The notes under the pieces are model-generated. The model was given only the letters and a program-made list of their open reading frames with translations, was not told the origin of the DNA and did not search any database. A stretch of DNA of 58,062 bases from an uncultured Collinsella sp. (lineage in GTDB: Bacteria; Actinomycetota; Coriobacteriia; Coriobacteriales; Coriobacteriaceae): NCBI GenBank assembly GCA_934621295.1, contig CAKTVB010000008.1, positions 1-58,062 of the forward strand, read 5' to 3'. Of this stretch, positions 18,074 through 26,571 are shown piece by piece (position 1 is the first letter of the stretch; the number at the start of each line of letters is the position of its first letter). A program made the position numbers and the translations under genes.

Positions 18074-18106
18074 AGTATAGGCCTTCCGTCCGACAAACGG
18101 TATCGC
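18074..18106 (-). promoter_or_regulatory. Promoter region of oppA copy 2 with possible operator
   Basis: The minus-strand -10 is TATACT (18074-18079). Where a -35 would be expected there is TACCGT, embedded in the motif ACGGTATCGC (18097-18106, plus strand), with CCGTCCG at 18086-18092. The same words build the hydroxyproline operon leader. A poor -35 overlapped by a palindromic word would fit an activator site, which is inference. Confidence 0.4.
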
Positions 18107-18140
18107 ATATTCGGCAGAAGGCTCTTTTTACTCGGGCGTT

Positions 18141-19223
18141 TTATTCCTCCCCCTGCTCCTCCTCGTTCACGTTCATGTGAATGATGCCTCGATAGCGCGG
18201 ACTCGTGCGCTCGAGCGTGTAGCAATCGCCCTCTAAGCGCGGGTAATCATTCAAAAACGCCGTGATAGCAGCCTCGTCTTCGGGTGCAAGATCAAATCCA
18301 AAAATCATACAGTTGTCGTCTACATGGCGGCTGTTACGGACTCCGATAATTGCGCAGGCAACGGAGGGCTGACCAAGGATATATTTCGTGGCGATATGGC
18401 TCGGCTGCACGCCGTAGCGATCAGCGATCTCGGTAAGCAAGGCGAGCAGCTTCTGATAACCCTCCCAACCCACGGAGTCCTCCAGCACCTGCAGATATTT
18501 GACTTGCGAGCGCGTCTCGGGAATGGCGCGCTTGATACCGCGCCACTTGGAACCCAGCAGGCCGCCCGCAAGCGTGCCGTAGCATACATGCGAGATACCG
18601 GCGCTCTCGCAATAGGCAGAAAGGCCGTTTTCAGGCCTGCGGTCGAACATCGAGTACTGGCTTTGGCACGAAACGACCTTCACGCCCGCGTCAACGATTT
18701 CCTTGAGATGCGGAGCGTCGAAGTTGGTGACGCCGATGTTGCGGATTTTGCCGCGACGCTGAAGCTCCGCCAGGTCAAGAGCGGTCTCCACGTAGCCAGG
18801 CACGTCATAGTCCCACCAATGGAACTGCACGAGGTCGAGGGTATCACGATGCAGGCGGCGCAAGCTTCGATCGATGATCGCCTCGGTGTGCGCAAAGTCA
18901 ACATCGGCCAGAATATCAAGATCGGGCACGTACTTGGTGTGAATCTGAATCTCATCGGCAGAAACAGCTCCCTGCCCTGCCTTGAGCTTCTCGACGAAGG
19001 TGCCCAAAAACTCCTCTACGCCGGTGTAGATGTCGCCGCAATCGAAAGTTGTGAAGCCATGCTCGGTAAGCTCGAAAAATGCCCGCGTCACATCGTCGAA
19101 ATCGATAGGGCTCGTCAGGGAGTGGCCCTCCGAGAGCTGCCAGCAGCCGTTAATCACGCGGCTTACGGTATAGCCAGGCGCCAGCTCGACGCGCTCGGGT
19201 CCTTCAAATGAATCGAGGTCCAT
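18141..19223 (-). CDS. Aldo/keto reductase
   Basis: A 360-residue TIM-barrel NAD(P)H-dependent oxidoreductase. The catalytic tetrad is recognisable: Asp in FDCGD, Tyr in DIYTG, Lys in IHTKY and His in QFHWWD. The C-terminal cofactor-phosphate region ACAIIGVRNSRHV is also typical. The family reduces aldehydes and ketones; the physiological substrate cannot be named. The ATG at 19223 has AGGAG 10 nt upstream. It follows the TIGR04076-like gene by 13 nt, so the two are probably co-transcribed. Confidence 0.9.
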   Translation of the reverse strand: MDLDSFEGPERVELAPGYTVSRVINGCWQLSEGHSLTSPIDFDDVTRAFFELTEHGFTTFDCGDIYTGVEEFLGTFVEKLKAGQGAVSADEIQIHTKYVPDLDILADVDFAHTEAIIDRSLRRLHRDTLDLVQFHWWDYDVPGYVETALDLAELQRRGKIRNIGVTNFDAPHLKEIVDAGVKVVSCQSQYSMFDRRPENGLSAYCESAGISHVCYGTLAGGLLGSKWRGIKRAIPETRSQVKYLQVLEDSVGWEGYQKLLALLTEIADRYGVQPSHIATKYILGQPSVACAIIGVRNSRHVDDNCMIFGFDLAPEDEAAITAFLNDYPRLEGDCYTLERTSPRYRGIIHMNVNEEEQGEE

Positions 19224-19236
19224 GATCCATCCACTC

Positions 19237-19575
19237 CTAACGTTTTGAATCCAGGGGCACCACGGTGCAGTCACCATGGCGAAGCGTGCGCTTGCCCACG
19301 CGCGAGATCTTGAACTGCGCGCCGCAATTAGGATCGGGACAGGCTATCAGAGCGTCGGTTCCCATCCAATCCGCCTCCTGCAGCGGGCGCTGCTTTGCCG
19401 GCAGCAAGGGAAGCAGCGCCGCAAGAGCATACATAGAGAAAGACGCGCCTTGGGGAAAAACGAGGTTTTCCCCTTCCACCAAGAAGCTGTCGCCCACATG
19501 ATGCGAGCAGACAAACGGCTTCTCGCCTGCCACAACCTCGACCTTGAGGTCGTACAGTTCAAACTCGTCCTCCAC
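19237..19575 (-). CDS. TIGR04076-like small protein
   Basis: The pattern VKVEV..G...C..HHVGDSF, then an Ala-rich helix ending in a leucine-rich stretch, then ACPDPNCGAQF, matches my recollection of the small TIGR04076 family, whose function is unknown. The paired Cys residues could bind metal. I chose the GTG at 19575 because AGGAG lies 5 nt upstream; this gives 112 residues. The longer open frame would run back through the secG terminator. Confidence 0.72.
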   Translation of the reverse strand: MEDEFELYDLKVEVVAGEKPFVCSHHVGDSFLVEGENLVFPQGASFSMYALAALLPLLPAKQRPLQEADWMGTDALIACPDPNCGAQFKISRVGKRTLRHGDCTVVPLDSKR

Positions 19576-19674
19576 GGCTACTCCTATCGAACGTTTTCGC
19601 CCGCACTCCGCGCACGACTTGGCTGCAACTTTAGCACGATGCAGTTCCTCCACGCGTGCCAACATCGCGAAATA

Positions 19675-19710
19675 GAAAAGCGGCCGCCCGGAAGTCCCGA
19701 GCGGCCGCTT
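19675..19710 (-). terminator. Terminator of secG
   Basis: AAGCGGCCGC pairs with GCGGCCGCTT and is followed on the minus strand by TTCTATTTCG. It lies 24 nt after the secG stop. Confidence 0.85.
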
Positions 19711-19733
19711 GCGCACTATATATAAATGATGGC

Positions 19734-19988
19734 TTACATGCCGTAGATGCCCTGGGGGAAGAAGAACATGGCAAGCACGACGCAAATGGCAAAGACCACA
19801 GCGACAATGACCGTGAGCTTGTCGAGGTTCTGCTCCATAACACCGGTTGCGGCGCTGGAATTGTACAGCGAGCTGGCAATCATATCAGAAACGCCAGTGC
19901 CCTTGCCGGAGTGCATGAGGACAAGCGCGATAAGGGCAACAGTGGAGATAGCCCACACGATGAAGAGGATGATCTGGAACGGACCCAC
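19734..19988 (-). CDS. secG: Preprotein translocase subunit SecG
   Basis: An 84-residue protein with two membrane helices (about residues 4-24 and 58-77) separated by the family motif HSGKGTGVSDM. It is an accessory subunit of the SecYEG channel. It starts with GTG at 19988, preceded by AAAGGAG at 6 nt spacing, and ends with its own terminator, so it appears to be monocistronic. Gene length is normal for SecG. Confidence 0.92.
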   Translation of the reverse strand: MGPFQIILFIVWAISTVALIALVLMHSGKGTGVSDMIASSLYNSSAATGVMEQNLDKLTVIVAVVFAICVVLAMFFFPQGIYGM

Positions 19989-20247
19989 GAGGTTCTCCTT
20001 TAGAGATGCTAAAACTACAGTCTGCTATGGTACCACAATTCATTCGTTCCCTCACGAAACATCAAAGATGGCGTACCTATGCCACATTTCCACTGCGCCT
20101 CCTCATAAATCGCCAACGCTTCGCCTCGTAGAACAGCGTCCCGACGCTCACCGATTCGCTCGGCCTCCCCTTCACGCCAACAAACGTGCGCTCAGATACA
20201 ATGGGGAGTCGGTTTGATGATCGAGCATTGCAACGTAAGGATTTCCC

Positions 20248-21459
20248 ATGCAGCATCCGGTAAAGAAAAAGATGGCCCCCGTGTTCCGCGCCGCAGAAGG
20301 CGGCTTGTTCTCGTGCGTCGAGAAAGCCGACGTTGGAGCTTCCTATCAGGAGCTCGAGCGCCAAGGCGTCGCCCTTATGGGCTGGGCCGACCCGTTCATG
20401 CCCGACCATTCCATGCCCGATTTTGTGGAAGACGCCTACGCGGAGGCAGCTCGTCGCGAGTCCGCCGCACACTATACCGCCCCCATCGGCTCCCCCGAAC
20501 TCAAGGTAGCGATTGCCGAGAAGCTCCGTCGTCAAAACGGACTCGATGTTGACCCCGAGCGCAACATCCTCATCACTCCCGGTTCTGACTCTGGCCTCTT
20601 CTTCGCCATCCTGCCGTTCATCCAGCCGGGCGACGAGGTCATCATCCCCTCCCCCAGCTATCCCAACAACTTCCTCGACGTGCGCATCGCCGGCGGCGTG
20701 CCTGTAGCCGTCGAGCTCAAGGCCGAGAACGGCTATCAGCTCGACCCGGAAGCACTCCAAGCAGCGATTACCCCCAAGACCAAGATGGTATTGCTCACGC
20801 ATCCCAATAACCCCACCACCACGGTCTTCAACCGCACCTCACTCGAAGCCCTCTCCAAAGTCATCATCGACAACGATCTTGTGCTCGTGTGTGACCAGGC
20901 GTTCGAGGACTTCACGTATGAAAACGAGATGATCACCCCCGCCGCGCTGCCCGGCATGTTCGAACGCACGGTAACGGTCTTTTCCTTCTCGAAGGGCATG
21001 GGTTTCTCGGGCCTGCGTGTGGGCTATATCGTGTGCTGCGACAGCATCATGGATCCGCTGTTCGCCACCGCCGTTGCCGTTGTGGGCGCCACCTCGACCG
21101 CAGCCCAGCAAGCAGCGACGGTCGCCCTTCAAAATCCCAGTTTCATGAAGCAGTTCGAGACCGCATACGACAAGCGCCGCCATCGCGCCGTCGAGATTTT
21201 GAATAGCGTCCCCGGCGTTCACGTGATGCTGCCCGAATCCGGCTTCCTGTGCTGGGTCGACGTCTCCGAGCTCGGCGATTCGACCGAGATTGCAGCCTAC
21301 CTCACCGCCGAGGCGCGCGTCTCGGTCAACGACGGCAAGAACTACGGCCAGGGCGGAGCCGGCCACCTGCGCATCGTCCTTGGCGTTTACCGCGACGACG
21401 AGCGCGTCTTTGCCGCCCTCGAGGCCGTCCGCGACGCTCTGCTTCGCTACAAAAAGTAG
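20248..21459 (+). CDS. Class I/II pyridoxal-phosphate aminotransferase
   Basis: A fold-type I PLP enzyme of 403 residues. The PLP lysine is in FSFSKGMGFSGLRVGY, the cofactor-contacting Asp-x-x-Phe is in LVCDQAFEDF, the substrate carboxylate-binding Arg is near the C-terminus (HLRIVLG), and THPNNPT is the usual Asn-Pro motif. It resembles aspartate/aromatic aminotransferases; the donor and acceptor cannot be assigned. AAGGA lies 6 nt before the ATG. It is a lone plus-strand gene between minus-strand operons and ends in a large hairpin at 21505-21580. Confidence 0.9.
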   Translation: MQHPVKKKMAPVFRAAEGGLFSCVEKADVGASYQELERQGVALMGWADPFMPDHSMPDFVEDAYAEAARRESAAHYTAPIGSPELKVAIAEKLRRQNGLDVDPERNILITPGSDSGLFFAILPFIQPGDEVIIPSPSYPNNFLDVRIAGGVPVAVELKAENGYQLDPEALQAAITPKTKMVLLTHPNNPTTTVFNRTSLEALSKVIIDNDLVLVCDQAFEDFTYENEMITPAALPGMFERTVTVFSFSKGMGFSGLRVGYIVCCDSIMDPLFATAVAVVGATSTAAQQAATVALQNPSFMKQFETAYDKRRHRAVEILNSVPGVHVMLPESGFLCWVDVSELGDSTEIAAYLTAEARVSVNDGKNYGQGGAGHLRIVLGVYRDDERVFAALEAVRDALLRYKK

Positions 21460-21504
21460 TCCACGGGCACGTCGGGCATTCAAAAGCCAGCACTCACTGC
21501 AACG

Positions 21505-21580
21505 AAACCCACGCACAAACGTTCACTTTTCCCCGTTTTTAGCGAAAAGTCGACGTTTGTGCGTGGGTTTTCCCTTTTGT
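21505..21580. repeat. Long inverted repeat acting as terminator, possible repeated element
   Basis: Arms AACCCACGCACAAACGT (21506-21522) and its exact complement (21553-21569) enclose a 30-nt loop that has a second inner stem (CTTTTC/GAAAAG). The downstream arm runs into TTTTCCCTTTT on the plus strand, so it can terminate the aminotransferase gene. The arm length and nested structure exceed what a plain terminator needs. Confidence 0.75.
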
Positions 21581-21653
21581 GAAGTGCGAGCACGAAGCAA
21601 ATGCGAGCGCGAAACGTACGGGCGCAGACGCATAGGAGCGCGCACTCTCCACG

Positions 21654-21690
21654 TAAAAGGACCGCCGCTGGATATCCAACGGCGGTCCTC
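21654..21690 (-). terminator. Terminator of the glycolytic operon
   Basis: GAGGACCGCCG-TTGG pairs with CCAG-CGGCGGTCC around a short loop; the minus strand continues TTTTACG. It lies about 33 nt after the gpmI stop. Confidence 0.85.
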
Positions 21691-21722
21691 AATACGCTAT
21701 CTACCAGGCGTGTTCTAAAAAC

Positions 21723-23279
21723 CTACTCCTCGCAGGCGAGCACGCGGCCCGTCATCTCCTTGGAGGGCTCAAGACCTGCCATGGTGAGCATCGTGGGGGC
21801 GATGTCGGAAAGACGGCCATCCTCGATGCCGGTAAGCTCGGCCTTCTCATCAACGATGATGAAGGGCACACGGTTGGTGGTGTGCGCCGTGAAGGGATGC
21901 TTGGAACCGTCGGCGGCAACGTCAAACATATGGTCGGCGTTACCGTGGTCGGCGGTGATCAGAGCAAAGCCGCCCTTGGCGAGAATTGCCGGGATCACCT
22001 TGGAAAGAGCGTCGTCAACGGCCTCGACAGCCTTAACGGCAGCCTCAAAGACACCGGTGTGGCCCACCATGTCGCAGTTGGCGAAGTTCACGATGTAGAA
22101 ATCAGCGCGATCCTCGTTGATGGCAGCGACGAGCTTCTCAGTGACCTCGGGGGCACTCATCTCGGGCTTGAGGTCGTAGGTAGCGACCTTGGGACTCGGA
22201 ACGAGCACACGCTCCTCGCCGGACTTGGGCTCCTCGATGCCGCCGTTCAGGAAGAACGTCACGTGGGCGTACTTCTCGGTCTCGGCAGTGTGAAGCTGCT
22301 TCAGGCCGTTCTCGGCGATGACGTCGGCCAGGACCTCCTGCGGGAAGGTCTTGGGGAATGCGACCTCGACATTAAACGTGGGGTCGTACTCGGTGAGGGT
22401 CACGAAGTGGGAAAGCTTCGGGGCAACCTCACGCGTGAAGCCATCGAAATCAGCCTCCGTGAACGCGCGGGTCATCTGACGCGCACGATCGGGACGGAAG
22501 TTGAAGAAGATGACGGCGTCGCCATCGGCCACGCCCTCGTTCTTGCAGGCGAACGGCTTGACGAACTCATCGCCGCGGTCATCGACAGCGTAAGAGGCCT
22601 CGATGCCCGCATGGGCACTCGCCTCGCCGTCAAACGGCTTGGTGATGATGTCGTAAGCAAGCTGGATGCGCTCCCAGCGGTTATCGCGATCCATGGCGTA
22701 ATAACGGCCCGAAACGGTAGCGATGCGAGCATCACAGCCGTTGTTCTCGGAAACGTCTGCCAGGAACGCGGAGAACTCGTCAATGTAGCCCAGGCCGCTC
22801 TTGGGGTCGACATCGCGACCGTCCATGAAGGCATGAACGCGAATGCACTTGACGCCGCGCTTGGCAGCCATCTTGACGAGAGCCTCGGCATGAGCCATGG
22901 AGGAATGAACGCCGCCCGGGGAGACCAGGCCCATGAGATGCAGGGTCTTGCCGGTAGCCTTCACGTCGTCCATAGCGGCAACGAGGACCTCGTTGTGCTC
23001 GAGCGAGCCATCCTTGCAGGCATTGTTGATACGGGAGAGCTCCTGGAACACGATGCGGCCGGCACCGATGTTGAGGTGGCCCACCTCGGAGTTGCCCATC
23101 TGGCCGTCGGGAAGGCCCACGTCCTCGCCGGATGCACCGAGCGTGGTGTGGGGGTACTTCTCGTACAGAGAATCCAGGAACGGATGCTTGGCGCAGGAAA
23201 CGGCGTTCTCGTCGTTAGCGGGAGCCAGGCCGCAGCCGTCCATGATCACCAGGAGTGCAGGAAGATGACGGTTTGCCAT
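21723..23279 (-). CDS. gpmI: 2,3-bisphosphoglycerate-independent phosphoglycerate mutase
   Basis: Interconverts 3- and 2-phosphoglycerate using two Mn ions. It has 518 residues, the usual length. The metal-binding Asp of VIMDGCG and the phosphoserine site GNSEVGHLNIGAGR are present, followed by HVFMDGRD-like AFMDGRDVDPKSG, the RYYAMDRDNRWER motif and the C-terminal metal motif TADHGNAD. It is the last gene of gap-pgk-tpiA-gpmI, 5 nt after tpiA. Confidence 0.97.
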   Translation of the reverse strand: MANRHLPALLVIMDGCGLAPANDENAVSCAKHPFLDSLYEKYPHTTLGASGEDVGLPDGQMGNSEVGHLNIGAGRIVFQELSRINNACKDGSLEHNEVLVAAMDDVKATGKTLHLMGLVSPGGVHSSMAHAEALVKMAAKRGVKCIRVHAFMDGRDVDPKSGLGYIDEFSAFLADVSENNGCDARIATVSGRYYAMDRDNRWERIQLAYDIITKPFDGEASAHAGIEASYAVDDRGDEFVKPFACKNEGVADGDAVIFFNFRPDRARQMTRAFTEADFDGFTREVAPKLSHFVTLTEYDPTFNVEVAFPKTFPQEVLADVIAENGLKQLHTAETEKYAHVTFFLNGGIEEPKSGEERVLVPSPKVATYDLKPEMSAPEVTEKLVAAINEDRADFYIVNFANCDMVGHTGVFEAAVKAVEAVDDALSKVIPAILAKGGFALITADHGNADHMFDVAADGSKHPFTAHTTNRVPFIIVDEKAELTGIEDGRLSDIAPTMLTMAGLEPSKEMTGRVLACEE

Positions 23280-23284
23280 ATTCG

Positions 23285-24055
23285 CTACTCGCCTGCCTTT
23301 ACGACCATCTGAGAGAAATCCTCGGCCTTGAGCGAAGCGCCGCCCACGAGGGCGCCGTCCACGTCGGGCTTAGCCACGAGCTCGGCGATGTTGCCAGGCT
23401 TGGCGGAGCCGCCGTAAAGCACGCGAATGCCGTCGGCAAGCTCGGCGCCGAAGATCTCGACGAGGGTCTCACGGATGGCGCCGCAAACTTCCTGGGCGTC
23501 GTCGGCGGTAGCGGTCTTGCCGGTGCCGATGGCCCAGATGGGCTCATAGGCAACGACGAGCTGAGCGGGATCGGTAATCTCGAGACCGTCGAGACCGGCC
23601 TTGACCTGGTTCACAACGTGCTCGACATAGGTGCCGGCCTCGCGGACCTCAAGGGACTCGCCGCAGCAGAAGACGGGAACGATGCCGGCGGCAACGAGTG
23701 CCTTGGCCTTCTTGTTCTCATCCTCGTCGGTCTCGTGGAAGTAGTCACGACGCTCAGAGTGACCGATGATGCAGTAGGTGCAGCCAGCGGACTTGAGCAT
23801 ATCGCAGGAGGACTCGCCGGTGTAGGCGCCCTTCTCCTCCCAGTACACGTTCTGAGCGCCCAGGGCGATCGGAGCGGCCTGGATGCGGTCGTGCACGGTG
23901 GTGATGTCGATGGTCGGCGGGCAGACGAGAACCTCGACGCCAGCGGGAACCTCAGGCAGAGCCTGGGCCAGCTCGTCGGCGAGCTTAGCAGCGGCGGCAA
24001 CGTCGTTATTCATCTTCCAGTTGCCGGCGATAAGGGTGGTGCGGTTACTCGGCAT
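23285..24055 (-). CDS. tpiA: Triosephosphate isomerase
   Basis: A 256-residue TIM barrel. The catalytic Lys is in AGNWKMN, His in IGHSERR and Glu in VAYEPIWAIGTG; the phosphate-binding loop is YGGSAKPGN. It interconverts dihydroxyacetone phosphate and glyceraldehyde 3-phosphate. Its start overlaps the pgk stop by 11 nt, showing translational coupling. Confidence 0.97.
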   Translation of the reverse strand: MPSNRTTLIAGNWKMNNDVAAAAKLADELAQALPEVPAGVEVLVCPPTIDITTVHDRIQAAPIALGAQNVYWEEKGAYTGESSCDMLKSAGCTYCIIGHSERRDYFHETDEDENKKAKALVAAGIVPVFCCGESLEVREAGTYVEHVVNQVKAGLDGLEITDPAQLVVAYEPIWAIGTGKTATADDAQEVCGAIRETLVEIFGAELADGIRVLYGGSAKPGNIAELVAKPDVDGALVGGASLKAEDFSQMVVKAGE

Positions 24056-25241
24056 CGTTCAGCGCCTCCACTCCGGGAAGGGGCTTACCCTCGACGAGCT
24101 GCATGGAAGCGCCGCCGCCGGTGGAAATGAAGGTCATCTTGTCGGCCAGGCCAAACTTGTTGACAGCAGCCACGGAGTCGCCGCCGCCGATAACGGAGTC
24201 GCAGTCCTGGTTCGCAGCAATGGCCTCGGCGATAGCCTTGGTGCCGTGGGCGAACTTGTCCATCTCGAACACGCCGCAGGGGCCGTTCCAGAAGACGGTC
24301 TTGGCCTTGGCGATAGCGTCGGCAAAGAGCTTCTCGGTCTCAGGACCGATGTCGAGGCCCTCCCAGCCGTCAGCGATCTCGCCGGTCTTGGCAATCTGGG
24401 TGTTGGCGTCCTCGGAGAAGGCGTCAGCGGTCACGTTGTCGATGGGGAGCAGGAACTCGACGCCATTCTTCTTGGCCTTGTCGAGCATCTCGAGAGCGCG
24501 GTCGCACCAGTCGTCCTCGCACAGGGAGTTGCCGATGTTGCCGCCCTGGGCCTTGGAGAAGGTGTAAGCCATGCCGCCACCGACGATGACGGTATCAGCG
24601 GAGTCGAGCAGACGGTCGATCACGCCAATCTTGTCGGAAACCTTGGAGCCGCCGAGGATGGCGACGAAGGGACGCTTGGGCTCGGAGAACAGGCCGCCCA
24701 GCGTGGAGACCTCCTTCTCCAGCAGGAAGCCGGCGACTGCCGGGATGTAGGCAGCCGGGCCCACGACGGAACCCTGGGCACGGTGAGCGGTGCCGAAGGC
24801 GTCGAGGACGAAGATGTCGCCGTAGGAAGCGAGGGTCTTGGCGATCTCGGGATCGTTCTTCTTCTCGCGCTTGTCGAAACGGACGTTTTCGAGCACGAGG
24901 ATCTTGCCCGGCTCGAGGGCGGCCACGGCGTCAGCAGCCTTCTGGCCATAGGTGTCGTCGACGAAGGCGACATCGAAGCCGGAGAGCTCGGCGAGCTTGG
25001 CGGCAACCGGAGCGAGCGAAAGCTCGGGCTGGGGACCGTCGCCCTTGGGACGACCGAGGTGGCTCATGAGGATGACGCGAGCGTTGTGCTCGACGAGATA
25101 CTTGATGGTGGGCAGGGCAGCGACGATACGAGTGGTGTCGCCAACGACGCCGTCCTTCAGGGGCACATTGAAGTCAACGCGGCACAGGACGCGCTTGCCG
25201 TCGACATCGATGTCGCGAACAGTCTTCTTGGTGAAAGCCAT
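24045..25241 (-). CDS. pgk: Phosphoglycerate kinase
   Basis: A 398-residue enzyme producing ATP from 1,3-bisphosphoglycerate. Motifs seen include RVDFNVPLKDG, SHLGRPKG, the hinge region AILGGSKVSDKIGV and the nucleotide loop GGGDSVAAV. The frame extends upstream, but MAFTKKTVRD at 25241 is the family start and has GAAAGG before it. Upstream lie two hairpins that separate it from gap. Confidence 0.97.
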   Translation of the reverse strand: MAFTKKTVRDIDVDGKRVLCRVDFNVPLKDGVVGDTTRIVAALPTIKYLVEHNARVILMSHLGRPKGDGPQPELSLAPVAAKLAELSGFDVAFVDDTYGQKAADAVAALEPGKILVLENVRFDKREKKNDPEIAKTLASYGDIFVLDAFGTAHRAQGSVVGPAAYIPAVAGFLLEKEVSTLGGLFSEPKRPFVAILGGSKVSDKIGVIDRLLDSADTVIVGGGMAYTFSKAQGGNIGNSLCEDDWCDRALEMLDKAKKNGVEFLLPIDNVTADAFSEDANTQIAKTGEIADGWEGLDIGPETEKLFADAIAKAKTVFWNGPCGVFEMDKFAHGTKAIAEAIAANQDCDSVIGGGDSVAAVNKFGLADKMTFISTGGGASMQLVEGKPLPGVEALNDAE

Positions 25242-25266
25242 CTGCCTTCTACCTTTCTCTTCAAAA

Positions 25267-25284
25267 TCGTGCCGTTCGGCACGA
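25267..25284 (-). other. Hairpin before pgk
   Basis: TCGTGCC and GGCACGA form a 7-bp perfect hairpin with a 4-nt loop, followed on the minus strand by TTTTG. It lies between the gap terminator and the pgk ribosome-binding site. Confidence 0.6.
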
Positions 25285-25331
25285 AATAAAAAGGCGCGGC
25301 CTCGAGGCATGACGCCACAGGGCCGCGCCTC
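25283..25331 (-). terminator. Terminator between gap and pgk
   Basis: On the minus strand GAGGCGCGGCC pairs with GGCCGCGCCTT, a long loop lies between, and TTTTATTTCG follows. It would let gap be expressed above the downstream glycolytic genes. Confidence 0.8.
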
Positions 25332-25367
25332 ACCTGACGCTACTTACGCAAAGTGTCGAAGCTCAAC

Positions 25368-26393
25368 TTAAGCAACGAACTTCTCGAAGTACTTGATGGT
25401 GCGGACCATCTGAGAGGTGTAGGAGTTCTCGTTGTCGTACCAAGAGGTAACCTGGACGAGGGACTGGCCGTTGCCGAGGTCCTGAACCATGGTCTGGGTG
25501 GCGTCGAAGATGGAGCCGTGGGTCTCGCCGACGATGTCGCGGGAAACGATGTCGTCCTCGTTGTAGCCGAAGGTCTCGGGGATGGTCTCGGCGTATGCCT
25601 TCATAGCAGCGTTGACCTCCTCGACGGTGACGGTCTTGTCAACGACGGCGTAGAGGTTGGTGAGGGAGCCCGTCGGGGTCGGGACGCGCTGGGCAGCACC
25701 GATCAGCTTGCCGTTGAGCTCGGGAAGAACCAGGCCGATAGCCTTAGCAGCACCGGTGGAGTTGGGGACGATGTTCTCGGCGCAAGCGCGGGAACGACGC
25801 TTGTTGCCCTTGCGCTGCGGACCGTCGAGAGGCATCTGGTCGCCGGTGTAGGCGTGGATGGTGGTCATGATGCCGGAGACGATGGGAGCGAAGTCGTTCA
25901 GACCCTTGGCCATCGGAGCGAGGCAGTTGGTGGTGCAGGAAGCAGCGGAGATGATGTTGTCATCAGCGGTGAGCTGCTCATGGTTGACGTTGTAGACGAT
26001 GGTGGGCAGGTCCTTGCCAGCGGGAGCGGAGATGACGACCTTCTTGGCGCCAGCGTTGATGTGGGCCTGAGCCTTCTCCTTGCTGGTGTAGAAGCCGGTG
26101 CACTCGAGCACAACGTCGACGTCGAGGTCGCCCCAAGGCAGGTTGTTAGCGTCGGCCTCCTTGTAGATCTTGATGGTCTTGCCATCGACGGTGATGGAAT
26201 CCTCACCGGCGACAACCTCGTGATCGCGGCTGTAGTTGCCCTGCGTGGAATCGTACTTCAGCAGGTAAGCGAGCATATCGGGAGAGGTGAGGTCGTTGAT
26301 AGCAACGATCTCGGAGCCCTCATGACCGAACATCTGACGGAAAGCCAGACGACCGATGCGACCGAAGCCGTTGATAGCAACCTTTACTGCCAT
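25368..26393 (-). CDS. gap: Glyceraldehyde-3-phosphate dehydrogenase, type I
   Basis: A 341-residue NAD-dependent enzyme. The Rossmann motif is INGFGRIGRLAFRQ, the catalytic Cys is in SAASCTTNC, and the catalytic His lies downstream in ATIHAYTGDQ-like context (TTIHAYTGDQ). The C-terminal SWYDNENSYTSQM is typical. First gene of the cluster. An AT-rich upstream region (26400-26540) contains TATATT on the minus strand as a candidate -10, but I could not find a convincing -35. Confidence 0.97.
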   Translation of the reverse strand: MAVKVAINGFGRIGRLAFRQMFGHEGSEIVAINDLTSPDMLAYLLKYDSTQGNYSRDHEVVAGEDSITVDGKTIKIYKEADANNLPWGDLDVDVVLECTGFYTSKEKAQAHINAGAKKVVISAPAGKDLPTIVYNVNHEQLTADDNIISAASCTTNCLAPMAKGLNDFAPIVSGIMTTIHAYTGDQMPLDGPQRKGNKRRSRACAENIVPNSTGAAKAIGLVLPELNGKLIGAAQRVPTPTGSLTNLYAVVDKTVTVEEVNAAMKAYAETIPETFGYNEDDIVSRDIVGETHGSIFDATQTMVQDLGNGQSLVQVTSWYDNENSYTSQMVRTIKYFEKFVA

Positions 26394-26571
26394 GCGTGTC
26401 TCCTTTCGTTAGGCCCCGCAGGCTCTTTTGCCTGCCGCTCGGGCCCACAAACTAACCACTCACTGAATATACCTTTTTTCAATCGCGGTAGTAGCGTCAT
26501 TGGCGAGATTCCGCGTTTTTCATTATTTTGAAGCGTTTCAACACCGCGAAATCCATACAGAGCACGCTTAT

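Noticed and set aside
26526..26541. 16-nt match ATTTTGAAGCGTTTCA between the gap upstream region and the start of the membrane carrier gene (about 57013-57028)
   Set aside because: One such match is expected by chance in a window of this size, and the second copy lies inside coding sequence. The imperfect palindrome also does not fit the cre consensus length.
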